Assembly: GCA_021372945.1 (NCBI GenBank)
Contig: JAJFTK010000123.1
Span: 1 to 64,000 of the forward strand
Origin: Planctomycetaceae bacterium
Lineage (GTDB): Bacteria; Planctomycetota; Phycisphaerae; Sedimentisphaerales; Anaerohalosphaeraceae
Length of the DNA: 64,000 nucleotides
Direction of reading: 5' to 3'
How positions within the stretch are numbered: position 1 is the stretch's first letter; each line of letters opens with the position of its first letter. The notes below the pieces were generated by a model. It saw only the letters and a program-made list of their open reading frames with translations. It did no database searches and had not been told where the DNA came from. A program made the translations under genes and the position numbers. Below are positions 51,416 to 59,473 of this stretch, piece by piece.

Positions 51416-52677
51416 AACATGCCTTTTGCATCCTCGTTCTGATCTGTACCGCGGTTGTCTGGGCGCAAACCGATCCGGTCGAACAGGCACAATCGTTATT
51501 CAAGCAAGGGGATTACCTTGCGGGCATGAATCTGCTGACCGCCGAACTCAACAGCCCCGACGCAGTCAAACAAGCCGCTGCTTTGGAGGCATTCGCGCGT
51601 TACCAGGAAGAACTGGTGGGCAATTACGATTATGCCTTACGGCTTTACCAGAGCATTCTCAAGAACAATCTGCCCAAGGATGACCCTCTTAAGGCAGACG
51701 CCAAAGAACAAATGGCGCGGATCATCGAGCTGAAATCTCGCTATCGGGCCGAGGATGTGCTGCTGCGCAGCTTGCAGCCGCCGGAGGTGGCCAAGCCGGA
51801 CCGCTGCGACAGGCAAACCATGCTCCTGCGTTCCATTATGGAAAGCAAACCGGATTACTACAGGAACTACGAAGTGTTTTATCATCTGGGCCGGCATTAC
51901 CTTGTGACGCAGGATTATCGCCGATCATGTGAACTGCTCGATCGGGCCCTGCAATTGAAACCGGCCATAAACTTCTATCTGCCCTTGCATACGTGCAGAG
52001 AAAGGGCGCACCGGCTGTGGGTTCAATCCAATGTTAATAAAGGCTCTTTCATTTCCGTCGGCGTTCTGCTGGCCGTGACGATCGTTTCATTTTATGCGGC
52101 AAGGCCATGGCGATGGGTGCGCATGCGGCATTTGGCAATTGGGTTTGCAGGTGCGGCGCTGTGGGTCATTGTGTTTGCGGTCTTCTATAAGCTGACCGCG
52201 GCGCGGCAGATCATTCCTGACGAGAGCCAGACGCAGATCAGTATCGTGCCGCCGTTTTATCCCGATTTCGGACCAGGCAGTCCCTATTGGCATGTGGCTC
52301 AAAACCTTTGTATCTATGGGTTGGTCGGCACGCTTGGCGTATTTGTATTTGCTGTCGGGGCCGCAAAATTCAAACGCAGGTGGATGGCTGTTATGGGCAA
52401 TGGAATCTTCAGTGTGCTGCTTTTTGGAACGCTTTTGACAATCTTCTACATGTACAACTGTAATGAAAAGAGCGTTTTCTATTCGGTTGCTCAGCAGGGT
52501 TCTTTGGGCAGACTGAATGGCGCCAGTTATTTCGTAAATTATGGGATGGAACCGTATATCCTGACCAATCCCAAGGCGTATCCGGACCTGGCGCTTGAAA
52601 ATGTCTCGGATGCTCACATGTACGAGTGGGTTAAACGCTATTGCACGTTTTCAACGCCCGAGAAGGAAAGTAAATAG
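51412..52677 (+). CDS. Membrane protein with TPR repeats
   Basis: A 421-residue protein. It has a signal peptide (about 1-18), TPR-like helices in the first 200 residues (AQSLFKQGDYLAGMNLL, YEVFYHLGRHYLVTQDYRRSCELLDRAL covering about 140-190), then four membrane helices between about 205 and 355 and an extracytoplasmic tail. The topology echoes the C-terminal half of the 45277 protein. It starts at GTG overlapping the small peptide gene, and its stop is immediately followed by the radical SAM start. A docking role for the peptides or redox proteins is inferred; I do not recognise a family. Confidence 0.78.
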   Translation: MKHAFCILVLICTAVVWAQTDPVEQAQSLFKQGDYLAGMNLLTAELNSPDAVKQAAALEAFARYQEELVGNYDYALRLYQSILKNNLPKDDPLKADAKEQMARIIELKSRYRAEDVLLRSLQPPEVAKPDRCDRQTMLLRSIMESKPDYYRNYEVFYHLGRHYLVTQDYRRSCELLDRALQLKPAINFYLPLHTCRERAHRLWVQSNVNKGSFISVGVLLAVTIVSFYAARPWRWVRMRHLAIGFAGAALWVIVFAVFYKLTAARQIIPDESQTQISIVPPFYPDFGPGSPYWHVAQNLCIYGLVGTLGVFVFAVGAAKFKRRWMAVMGNGIFSVLLFGTLLTIFYMYNCNEKSVFYSVAQQGSLGRLNGASYFVNYGMEPYILTNPKAYPDLALENVSDAHMYEWVKRYCTFSTPEKESK

Positions 52678-53865
52678 ATGCAGCATTTGCCAAAAGATAA
52701 CGCCATCAAGTACCGCTTTGAAAACTTCGGCGGCATCATTGCCGGCGATCAGCCGCCGTTTTTGGTATTCGTGGACAAGAACTACATGCGGCAGCTTGGG
52801 CTGGATGAATCCGTTCTGTGGAATGCGCAGGATGAATCCATCGGCCGTTTATCGGCGCCGACCGAAGTGCATTTCGCGATCACCAACCGGTGTTCGGTTC
52901 GATGTCCGCATTGCTATATGGATGCCGGCGCTCCGGATGAAGGCGAACTGGATACGTCCTCGCTCATGAAGGCGCTCGATATACTGGCCCAATTGAACGT
53001 GTTCCACATCGCGCTCGGAGGCGGTGAAGCCCTCGAACGGGATGACCTTTTCGAGATCGCTCAATATGCCCGGCGAAAAGGCCTCATACCCAATCTAACC
53101 GTTTCCGGCGCCAATCTCACGGCAGCAGTCGCCGAGAAGATGACCGTTTTCGGTCAGGTCAACGTCTCGCTTGACGGCGTTGGCAGCGTATACAGCGCTT
53201 TCAGAGGCAAAGAGATGTTCTCCGCTGCGGATTCCGCTCTCGATGCCCTGATTCAAGCAGGTGTCTCCGCTGGGATCAACTGCGTTGTCGGTAAACAGAA
53301 TTTTGAGGGCATTCCAGAACTATTCGAGTATGCCGCCAAAAAGAAAGTCAACGAAATCGAATTCCTGCGTCTGAAACCCTCGGGTCGAGGCAGGCAGAAG
53401 TACTTCAATGAACGAACGACGGTTCTGCAGAACCGCGCCTTGACGCCCATGCTGGCCGACCTGTCGGACAAATTCAAGATCGCCGCCAAGATCGATTGTT
53501 CGTTTGTGCCTATGTTCTGCTATCATCGTCCGCCGCGCGAATTGCTGCAGGCGATGGCAACCTACGGCTGCGAGGCCGGCAATGTCCTGCTGGGCATTCG
53601 CAGCAACGGCAAGGTGGCAGGCTGTTCGTTCATGCAAAGCAGCGGCCATTCCGTCTTTGATCTGGCGACCGACCCCGCCTGCCGGCAAGATGCCGACCGT
53701 ATCGCCGCATGGACGCATGATGCCCCTGAGCCGTGCCGGTCATGCGACTACCTGGATATCTGCAAAGGCGGCTGTCACGCGGTTTCTGAATTTGTAACCG
53801 GGGACTTTAACGCTGCGGATCCGGATTGCCCGCGGGTGGTCGATTTTCGCAAGGATCAACCATGA
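52678..53865 (+). CDS. Radical SAM/SPASM domain enzyme
   Basis: A 395-residue radical S-adenosylmethionine enzyme. The cluster-binding motif is C72-x3-C76-x2-C79 in TNRCSVRCPHCYM. It is followed by ALGGGEALERDD, the GGE motif for S-adenosylmethionine. A C-terminal SPASM region (about 295-390) contributes more cysteines (CEAGN, AGCSF, EPCRSCDYLDICKGGCH, PDCPR) for auxiliary iron-sulfur clusters. The first 60 residues may form a substrate-binding element. SPASM enzymes commonly modify ribosomal peptides or protein side chains; the two small peptides in the same operon are the obvious candidate substrates. The ATG directly follows the previous stop. Confidence 0.92.
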   Translation: MQHLPKDNAIKYRFENFGGIIAGDQPPFLVFVDKNYMRQLGLDESVLWNAQDESIGRLSAPTEVHFAITNRCSVRCPHCYMDAGAPDEGELDTSSLMKALDILAQLNVFHIALGGGEALERDDLFEIAQYARRKGLIPNLTVSGANLTAAVAEKMTVFGQVNVSLDGVGSVYSAFRGKEMFSAADSALDALIQAGVSAGINCVVGKQNFEGIPELFEYAAKKKVNEIEFLRLKPSGRGRQKYFNERTTVLQNRALTPMLADLSDKFKIAAKIDCSFVPMFCYHRPPRELLQAMATYGCEAGNVLLGIRSNGKVAGCSFMQSSGHSVFDLATDPACRQDADRIAAWTHDAPEPCRSCDYLDICKGGCHAVSEFVTGDFNAADPDCPRVVDFRKDQP

Positions 53866-54527
53866 ACGTATGTACAAAGCAAGAGACAGGTTTGAAGCCT
53901 GTCGCGCAAAAACATTTTAATTTTACCGGCACATTATTCACCGTGGTCGTATCGGTCGGGTTCGTCTGGGCGGCAGCAGAATGGTTTGCGCTGGCGGGCG
54001 GACCGAAAAACGAATTGCAGACAAGTACCGCTTCGGACGCGCCGAAGGCATACTTCAATCTAAAATCTATTTCGCAGGCTCAAAGCGAATACATCAAGAC
54101 CGATTGGGACAAAGACGGCAAAAAGACGTATGCCGGATATTACACGCATTTGTGGACCAGCGTGGACCTTCAAAGCAATCCCATTTTGATCGACCTGCTC
54201 CCGCGTAAACTGGCCTTTGCGATCGACCCTGCCCGGGCGATTGACAATTACTATTTTGTTAATCTGCAGGATCGAAGCATCCCGACAACCGGCGAGATCA
54301 AGCCTTTGGATTACGAAAAGGAATGGGCTGTTATGGCGGCTCCGCTGGGCGACGGCAGGGCGGAAATGCTGCATCTGCTGGCAGACAGTTCCGGCCGCAT
54401 TTACGCCAAATTCGCCCGTTATGCCGCAACGCAGTACATTGATGACCCCGCCGCAAACGGCTGGACGGTTATTGACTCTTTGGAACAACTGGTCAATATC
54501 CAAAAACAGCAAACATCCGCAAAATAG
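53862..54527 (+). CDS. Membrane-anchored protein of unknown function
   Basis: A 221-residue protein with one membrane helix (about 22-42, TLFTVVVSVGFVWAAAEWFAL) and an extracytoplasmic domain. The domain contains YYFVNLQDRS, KEWAVMAAPLGDGRAEMLHLLADSSGRIYAKF and a C-terminal WTVIDSLEQL. I do not recognise a named family. It is the last gene of the operon and starts with an ATGA overlap after the radical SAM gene. A longer in-frame start 12 codons upstream lies inside that gene and is unlikely. Confidence 0.72.
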   Translation: MNVCTKQETGLKPVAQKHFNFTGTLFTVVVSVGFVWAAAEWFALAGGPKNELQTSTASDAPKAYFNLKSISQAQSEYIKTDWDKDGKKTYAGYYTHLWTSVDLQSNPILIDLLPRKLAFAIDPARAIDNYYFVNLQDRSIPTTGEIKPLDYEKEWAVMAAPLGDGRAEMLHLLADSSGRIYAKFARYAATQYIDDPAANGWTVIDSLEQLVNIQKQQTSAK

Positions 54528-54786
54528 GATGAGAGTCCCTCAAGTAATTATCTGCAGGACGTGACGGCTAGTTGCTTTTGCATAAAGGGTAAAAGTCGAG
54601 CCGTTATAATGCAAATAGCAAAAAAGCGGTTTTTCAACTCAAAAATTCTGTCAGATTCGGCCCATTTGTTCTAATAAGTGTTGCCGTGACGCTGCCGCCG
54701 CTAGTGTTGGCGACTTAGGCGGTTTTACTCGATAATAAGCCCCAAATCGGGTATAATGCAGTCTTGCACGAACTTAGAGGAGTGTT
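54528..54786. promoter_or_regulatory. Intergenic region before the ECF sigma gene
   Basis: A gene-free stretch of 259 bases. It contains AAAAA-gcgg-TTTTT near 54625, a weak candidate terminator for the nine-gene operon. Two TATAATGCA strings lie at 54605 and 54752. The second is 30 bases upstream of the ECF start and is the likelier -10 element. Neither has a clear -35 box, which may mean that an alternative sigma factor is used. Confidence 0.4.
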
Positions 54787-55320
54787 GTGGTGGGCATACA
54801 GGAACTTAAAAGCGAGCAGTTTTTCCGCCTCTATAATGCCGCCCAGAAAAGGGTTTATGCATACCTTTTAATGCTAGTACATAACCAGAACGATGCCGAC
54901 GACTTATTTCAGGAAACGGCCAGTGTTCTCTGGGAGCGCTTCGACGAATTCGATAAGACAGGCAGTTTTGCCGCTTGGGGCATCGGCATTGCACGTAACA
55001 AGGCCTTTGATTTTCTCAAGTCCAAGCAGACCTCGCGGCCCTTATTCGATGACAGTTTTTACAGGGACATCTCGGAAATTGCAGCCGCCCAAACCGCCGA
55101 AACCGACAGGCGTCTAAAAGCCCTGCAGGATTGCAGCAAGAAGATGTCCGTCCAGAATCAGCGGTTGATCCACCTGCGTTTCGAGCAGGGGGTTACGGTC
55201 AAGAAGATCTCGCAGATATCCGAGTTTTCGGCCGATGCCATTTATAAAAGGTTGTCGCGCATCTATACCGCTCTGCACGATTGCATCGACCGCACGATGC
55301 TCCAATGGGAGAGGACCTGA
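54787..55320 (+). CDS. ECF-type RNA polymerase sigma factor, planctomycete type
   Basis: A 177-residue sigma-70 family protein. Region 2 (about 12-80) has RVYAYLLMLVHNQNDADDLFQETASVLWERFDEF (core DADDLFQET), and region 4 (about 120-170) has LIHLRFEQGVTVKKISQISEFSADAIYKRLSRIY (core VKKISQIS). The size and motifs fit the Rhodopirellula/Verrucomicrobium-type family often paired with FecR-like membrane genes. The start is GTG after GAGGAG. Its stop overlaps the FecR gene start (TGATG). It probably controls that gene and the starch genes downstream. Confidence 0.9.
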   Translation: MVGIQELKSEQFFRLYNAAQKRVYAYLLMLVHNQNDADDLFQETASVLWERFDEFDKTGSFAAWGIGIARNKAFDFLKSKQTSRPLFDDSFYRDISEIAAAQTAETDRRLKALQDCSKKMSVQNQRLIHLRFEQGVTVKKISQISEFSADAIYKRLSRIYTALHDCIDRTMLQWERT

Positions 55321-57041
55321 TGCGTACCGAGCAGGCGATCATCAATGAGCTGCTTTTCAGGCTGCTGGATAACGAGATCACGGACCAGGATTTCGCCCGC
55401 CTGAAGAATTGGGTCAATTCGGATCCAGCGGCAAAAGATTACTACTGCCGTTTCATGACCGATTACAGCACGCTATCCATGCGGCCCATAACGGGCATTC
55501 AGGAGGCCGATTCGTTGTTCCTGCAGGAGGAATTGCTGGATCGCAATTTCTGGACGCTCATGTCGGAGGAAGAGGAAAGCGCCCCCGGCATAGAGCCGTC
55601 GGCTGCGCCGCCGGTTCAAGCGGCGCCCATTGCCAAGGTCCACCGGAGCCGCGTCGTGCGAACCGTTAATAAGACATCGCTTGCCGTGGCGGTTGCCTCC
55701 ATGGCAGCCCTTTGCCTGTTGGTCTGTTATGTCCACCTTTCCGGGCCCGCCCCTTACGAAGTGGCAACGCTGGTCGACTGCATGGATGCCGAATGGTCAT
55801 CCGATCTTAGGCTGCGGCCCGGCGCTCGAATCTGCTCCAACATCAAGCCCATCCGCCTGACCGGCGGTATCGTCAAGCTCGTAACCGATGACAACGTACA
55901 AGTCGTGCTCGAAGCCCCGACGGAATTTCACTTTGTGTCCTATTCCGAGATCGCTCTCGGTTACGGCAAATTGTTCGCCAATGTCTCGGAGCAGGGCCGG
56001 GGATTTCTCGTGGCCGCTCCAAACGCCAGGATCGTTGACCTGGGTACCGAGTTCAGCGTGCTTTCACACCTTGACGGCAACACGGAAGTGCACATGTACA
56101 AGGGCACGGCCAACTTGTTCAGCGGCCACAAGAATGAAATAAAAACGTCGCAGATCTTGTCAGCCGGGTCAGCCAGACAGATCGAGCGTGCGGATTCGAC
56201 GGTGAGGGAAATTGCGCTGCAGCGCGATCTGGTGGTCCGGCAGATCGATTCCACGGCCGCGTTTGCCTGGCGGGGGCAGCCGCTTGATCTGGCGGATATT
56301 GTCGGCGGAGGCTCCGGATTCGGCACGGGAAGGCTCGATCGCGGACTGGACCCGCTCAGCGGCCGCACGGTCGAGTCGCTCCGCACGACTGACGTCTATG
56401 CCGCGCCGGCAGGCTATCTGCGGGCCGTAGAAAACGCTTTCATAGACGGCGTGTTTGTCCCCGCAAACGCGCAAGCCGCGTCACAAATTACCTCCACCGG
56501 CCTGGTGGCGAACTTCCCACGCACCTCCGGTAAGGTGTGGGGCTATGTTTTCAATGGGGCCTGGCATGAGAGCTTTGATGCGCCGCATCATAATCTGCAG
56601 CTCGACGGCAAGATTCTGGACGGTAGGAATAATCCTGCGATCGCGATGCATTCCAACCTGGGGATCACGTACGATCTGGCGGCCATCCGCCGGTCGCTGC
56701 CGCAACTGAGGATCAAATCGTTCTGTGCCTCCTACGGCATTTCCGAAACAGTTGACAACTGGCTCAAAGCCGCCGCATTCGAGGGGGCGACTGCGAGTCT
56801 TGAATTCGACAGGCTCGCCGCTGTGCGCCGGTCCGCCGCGGAGTTTTGGGTTTTTCTCGATGGCAAGAACGTGCTGCATGACCGGCGCCTGAGCGGCGGC
56901 AAAAGCGGTTCCTTGAACATCCCGATCGATGACGGAGCGCGTTTTCTGACGCTGGCAGTAACCGAATCGGATGATACGTTTATGTTTGACTGGGCGGTAT
57001 TCGTGCAGCCCGAACTGAATTTAGAGTTAACAGGAAAATAG
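55320..57041 (+). CDS. FecR-domain membrane protein with carbohydrate-binding-like C-terminus
   Basis: A 573-residue protein. The cytoplasmic N-terminus (about 1-115) has an anti-sigma-like segment (LLFRLLDNEITDQDFARLKNWV). One membrane helix follows (about 124-143), then a FecR domain (about 185-310; RLTGGIVKLVTDDNVQVVLEAP, ARIVDLGTEFSVL). A C-terminal region (about 390-573) resembles NPCBM-type or other beta-sandwich binding modules. This is the typical partner of planctomycetal ECF sigma factors: it may sense an outside glycan and hold the sigma factor. The start overlaps the sigma gene stop by one base. Confidence 0.85.
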   Translation: MRTEQAIINELLFRLLDNEITDQDFARLKNWVNSDPAAKDYYCRFMTDYSTLSMRPITGIQEADSLFLQEELLDRNFWTLMSEEEESAPGIEPSAAPPVQAAPIAKVHRSRVVRTVNKTSLAVAVASMAALCLLVCYVHLSGPAPYEVATLVDCMDAEWSSDLRLRPGARICSNIKPIRLTGGIVKLVTDDNVQVVLEAPTEFHFVSYSEIALGYGKLFANVSEQGRGFLVAAPNARIVDLGTEFSVLSHLDGNTEVHMYKGTANLFSGHKNEIKTSQILSAGSARQIERADSTVREIALQRDLVVRQIDSTAAFAWRGQPLDLADIVGGGSGFGTGRLDRGLDPLSGRTVESLRTTDVYAAPAGYLRAVENAFIDGVFVPANAQAASQITSTGLVANFPRTSGKVWGYVFNGAWHESFDAPHHNLQLDGKILDGRNNPAIAMHSNLGITYDLAAIRRSLPQLRIKSFCASYGISETVDNWLKAAAFEGATASLEFDRLAAVRRSAAEFWVFLDGKNVLHDRRLSGGKSGSLNIPIDDGARFLTLAVTESDDTFMFDWAVFVQPELNLELTGK

Positions 57042-57099
57042 AATTAGAAAAATGCGGCGTTGCAATGAGCAAATAATAAGAATTCAGGAAAGGAGTAGT

Positions 57100-58611
57100 A
57101 TGATGAAAAAACTATGCTTAACGGTATTGGTTTTGTGTATGATGGGCATTGTTCCGGCAAACGCGACCGTGTACAATGATGCAGTTGGAGAGGCGCTTGG
57201 CAATTGGGGGCATTTGGATATCGTATCAGTTGAAGTCTCTAACGATGCAACTCATATCACCTTTATTATTACGTTAGGGGGCGATCCCATCGCAACGAAC
57301 TGGGGCAAGTACCTGGTCGGGATCGACAATGTCGCCGGCGGCGATACCGCCAGCAATGGCTGGGGTCGGGCTATCGCGATGTCTGCCGGTATGGATTACT
57401 TTATTGGAAGCTGGGCCGACTCGGGCGGCGGAGCGGAAACATACAGTTGGGACGGCGACAGTTGGAATCGCGACAACGCCACTTATTCATCGCCCAGCGA
57501 TATCGAAATCCCGGTGATCACCACCAGCTCCATCACTCTAAAAACTTCCCTGGCCTCACTGGGGCTTAGTCACGGCGATTCTTTCGTGTTCGATGTGTTC
57601 ACAACCGGAGGCGGCGGCCAGGACACCGCCACCGATGCCCTGTCGGATCCACTCCAGACCGCTGGGGAGTGGTCGGTTCCGTATAGTTCGACCTCTTCGC
57701 TTTCTTACACCGTGGTTGTTGACAAGGCGTACGCTCCGGCTCCTGCCAATGGTGAAATCGTCGGGACCAATATCGGTTCATTGAGCTGGACGAATCCGGC
57801 CCCGACCAATCCGGCCGACACGATCACGTGCGATGTCTATTTTCTGGATGCTGGAACGTCACCGTTGACGGCCGACCCGAACATGGGGCCAATCATTGCA
57901 GATCCCGGCGTCATTCAGATCGCAAATGATATTACCGATGAGACAGTTGCCTTGCCCGGTTCGGTTTTGCCGCTCCAGGACGATCATTACTATTACTGGA
58001 AGGTTCATGCGACCGATCCCAACACGCCGGGCAATCCGGTGACTGCTCAGGGGTATCTATGGTATTTCTTTGCCGGAGATGCGGCCCCCGAGCCGAGTAA
58101 ACCGCTTGACCAGTATATGTGGCTGGGCCAGGATGACGCCGCGATCGGCGGCATTGGCGACACCAATCCGAATATCAGATATTTCGAGGTCACGGCATCG
58201 TACACGGACGACGGCAAGAGTCCGATTGCCGATGTCAACATGGTCAATCTGAATTGGGACTGGGCCAATGGCCAACTCGGTATCGCAAAGGTCAGCCAAG
58301 TCCATGATCCTGTGGCAAAGACGGTCACCGCCGTATATAGGACCATTTGGGCCGAAGGCGGCGATCCGGACAACACTACCGTGCTTCCGGGCTATTGGGC
58401 GATTCGTCTGGAGGTGACCGACGGAACCGGCACGGTGCAAGGAGCCCAGGGTATTCACCGGATTTTTGCAACCTGCGGAGAAGCGGCCGAGGCCGATCCC
58501 GCTGACGACTTTGATGGGTACTATGATACCAATGACGACTGTATCGTGAACCTGGCCGATTTTGCGGATTTCGCGGCAAAATGGCTGTATCAAGGCAGCA
58601 AGTACGAGTAA
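57100..58611 (+). CDS. Secreted alpha-glucan-associated protein with dockerin-like tail
   Basis: A 503-residue exported protein. It has a signal peptide (about 1-22) and a first domain (about 23-210; YNDAVGEALGN, HLDIVSVEVSNDATHITFIITL) that resembles the beta-sandwich C-terminal module of glucodextranase and amylopullulanases. A fibronectin-like unit (about 218-345, ending YYYWKVHATD) and another beta domain (about 355-470) follow. A single dockerin-like loop (YYDTNDDCIVNLADF...KWL) ends it. No catalytic residues are seen. Neighbouring GH31 and GH13 genes support starch or dextrin binding. AGGAAAGGAG precedes the paired ATG codons. Confidence 0.8.
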   Translation: MMKKLCLTVLVLCMMGIVPANATVYNDAVGEALGNWGHLDIVSVEVSNDATHITFIITLGGDPIATNWGKYLVGIDNVAGGDTASNGWGRAIAMSAGMDYFIGSWADSGGGAETYSWDGDSWNRDNATYSSPSDIEIPVITTSSITLKTSLASLGLSHGDSFVFDVFTTGGGGQDTATDALSDPLQTAGEWSVPYSSTSSLSYTVVVDKAYAPAPANGEIVGTNIGSLSWTNPAPTNPADTITCDVYFLDAGTSPLTADPNMGPIIADPGVIQIANDITDETVALPGSVLPLQDDHYYYWKVHATDPNTPGNPVTAQGYLWYFFAGDAAPEPSKPLDQYMWLGQDDAAIGGIGDTNPNIRYFEVTASYTDDGKSPIADVNMVNLNWDWANGQLGIAKVSQVHDPVAKTVTAVYRTIWAEGGDPDNTTVLPGYWAIRLEVTDGTGTVQGAQGIHRIFATCGEAAEADPADDFDGYYDTNDDCIVNLADFADFAAKWLYQGSKYE

Positions 58612-58715
58612 TTGCGTTGGACGGCGGAAGACATGGGCGAGATGCCCGTGATACGTGTTGTGTGTACAAGACGCAAAGTTTACGTGTTTAACAACTTTTT
58701 TTGGAGGATCGAAAG
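58612..58715. other. Intergenic spacer with hairpin and T-rich leader
   Basis: A 7-base stem CATGGGC-gagat-GCCCGTG lies at 58632-58650 without a T run. The spacer ends in AACTTTTTTTGGAGG before the next ATG, the same leader as other secreted-protein genes. A separate promoter is possible but not obvious. Confidence 0.4.
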
Positions 58716-59390
58716 ATGAAACAATGTTTGATTTTGATTCTGGTGGTTTTAGGGCTGGCTGTGTCGGCCAACGCCGACTACTACGTTGCGGGCGACTTCA
58801 ACGGCTGGGACGCGGTGGGTAACCTGATGACGGACAATGGCGATGGAACCTACGCTGTCACGATAACGGGTCTTGTTGCCGATTCCAGGCACGAGTTCAA
58901 AGTGACCATTGGAGATTGGTCAACGGCTTATCCAGGGGACAACAGTTGGCTCTATGCGGATGCCTCCGGCAGCGTTGACATCACGTTCAACTCGAATTGG
59001 GTTGCGGACGGCTGGAAGATCGAACAGTACCGCATCGGCGAAAGCACCGATCCCGGTTCATGGACTCTTGCAGGCAGCTTCCAGGGCTGGAACAACGCCG
59101 AAGGGAATATGACCCCGCAGGGCGGCGGCATTTACCTGTTCAGCCAGACGTTATCCGCCGGTGAACATTGGTTTAAACCCGTTGTGACCGGTACGTGGGA
59201 TTCGATCGCCGAAAACGGACGTTCCGGAAACACATGGAACATGTATGTCAATCTGGCCTCGGCCTCCGTCGTAAATGTTTATGTCGATGCGCTCAATGGC
59301 GTCGTCAAGACGGAAGTCGTCCCGGAACCTGCGACCATGACCATGCTGGGACTTGGCTCATTGCTCATGGCGATTCGGCGCCGGAAGTAA
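58716..59390 (+). CDS. Secreted starch-binding-like protein with PEP-CTERM tail
   Basis: A 224-residue exported protein. A signal peptide (about 1-21) is followed by two similar domains, each opening with an x-x-AG-x-F-x-G-W pattern (VAGDFNGWD and LAGSFQGWN). These are like the X25/CBM-type starch-binding modules of amylopullulanases or the glycogen-binding modules of the CBM20/48 group. It ends in VVPEPATMTML, a hydrophobic stretch and IRRRK, a PEP-CTERM signal. It should be displayed at the surface and bind alpha-glucan. An ATG after TTTTGGAGG is used; an in-frame TTG lies inside that ribosome site. Confidence 0.85.
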   Translation: MKQCLILILVVLGLAVSANADYYVAGDFNGWDAVGNLMTDNGDGTYAVTITGLVADSRHEFKVTIGDWSTAYPGDNSWLYADASGSVDITFNSNWVADGWKIEQYRIGESTDPGSWTLAGSFQGWNNAEGNMTPQGGGIYLFSQTLSAGEHWFKPVVTGTWDSIAENGRSGNTWNMYVNLASASVVNVYVDALNGVVKTEVVPEPATMTMLGLGSLLMAIRRRK

Positions 59391-59411
59391 GCGGTCTCGC
59401 AGCACAATAAC

Positions 59412-59448
59412 AGCCTCCTCCCGGTAAACAGGCCGGGAGGGGCTTTTT
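59412..59448 (+). terminator. Rho-independent terminator
   Basis: The core stem CCTCCCGG / CCGGGAGG, extended by AGCC/GGCT with one bulge, is followed by TTTTT. It ends the starch-binding gene before the GH31 gene. Confidence 0.85.
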
Positions 59449-59473
59449 GTAAAGCACTTTAGAAAGGTCTATT

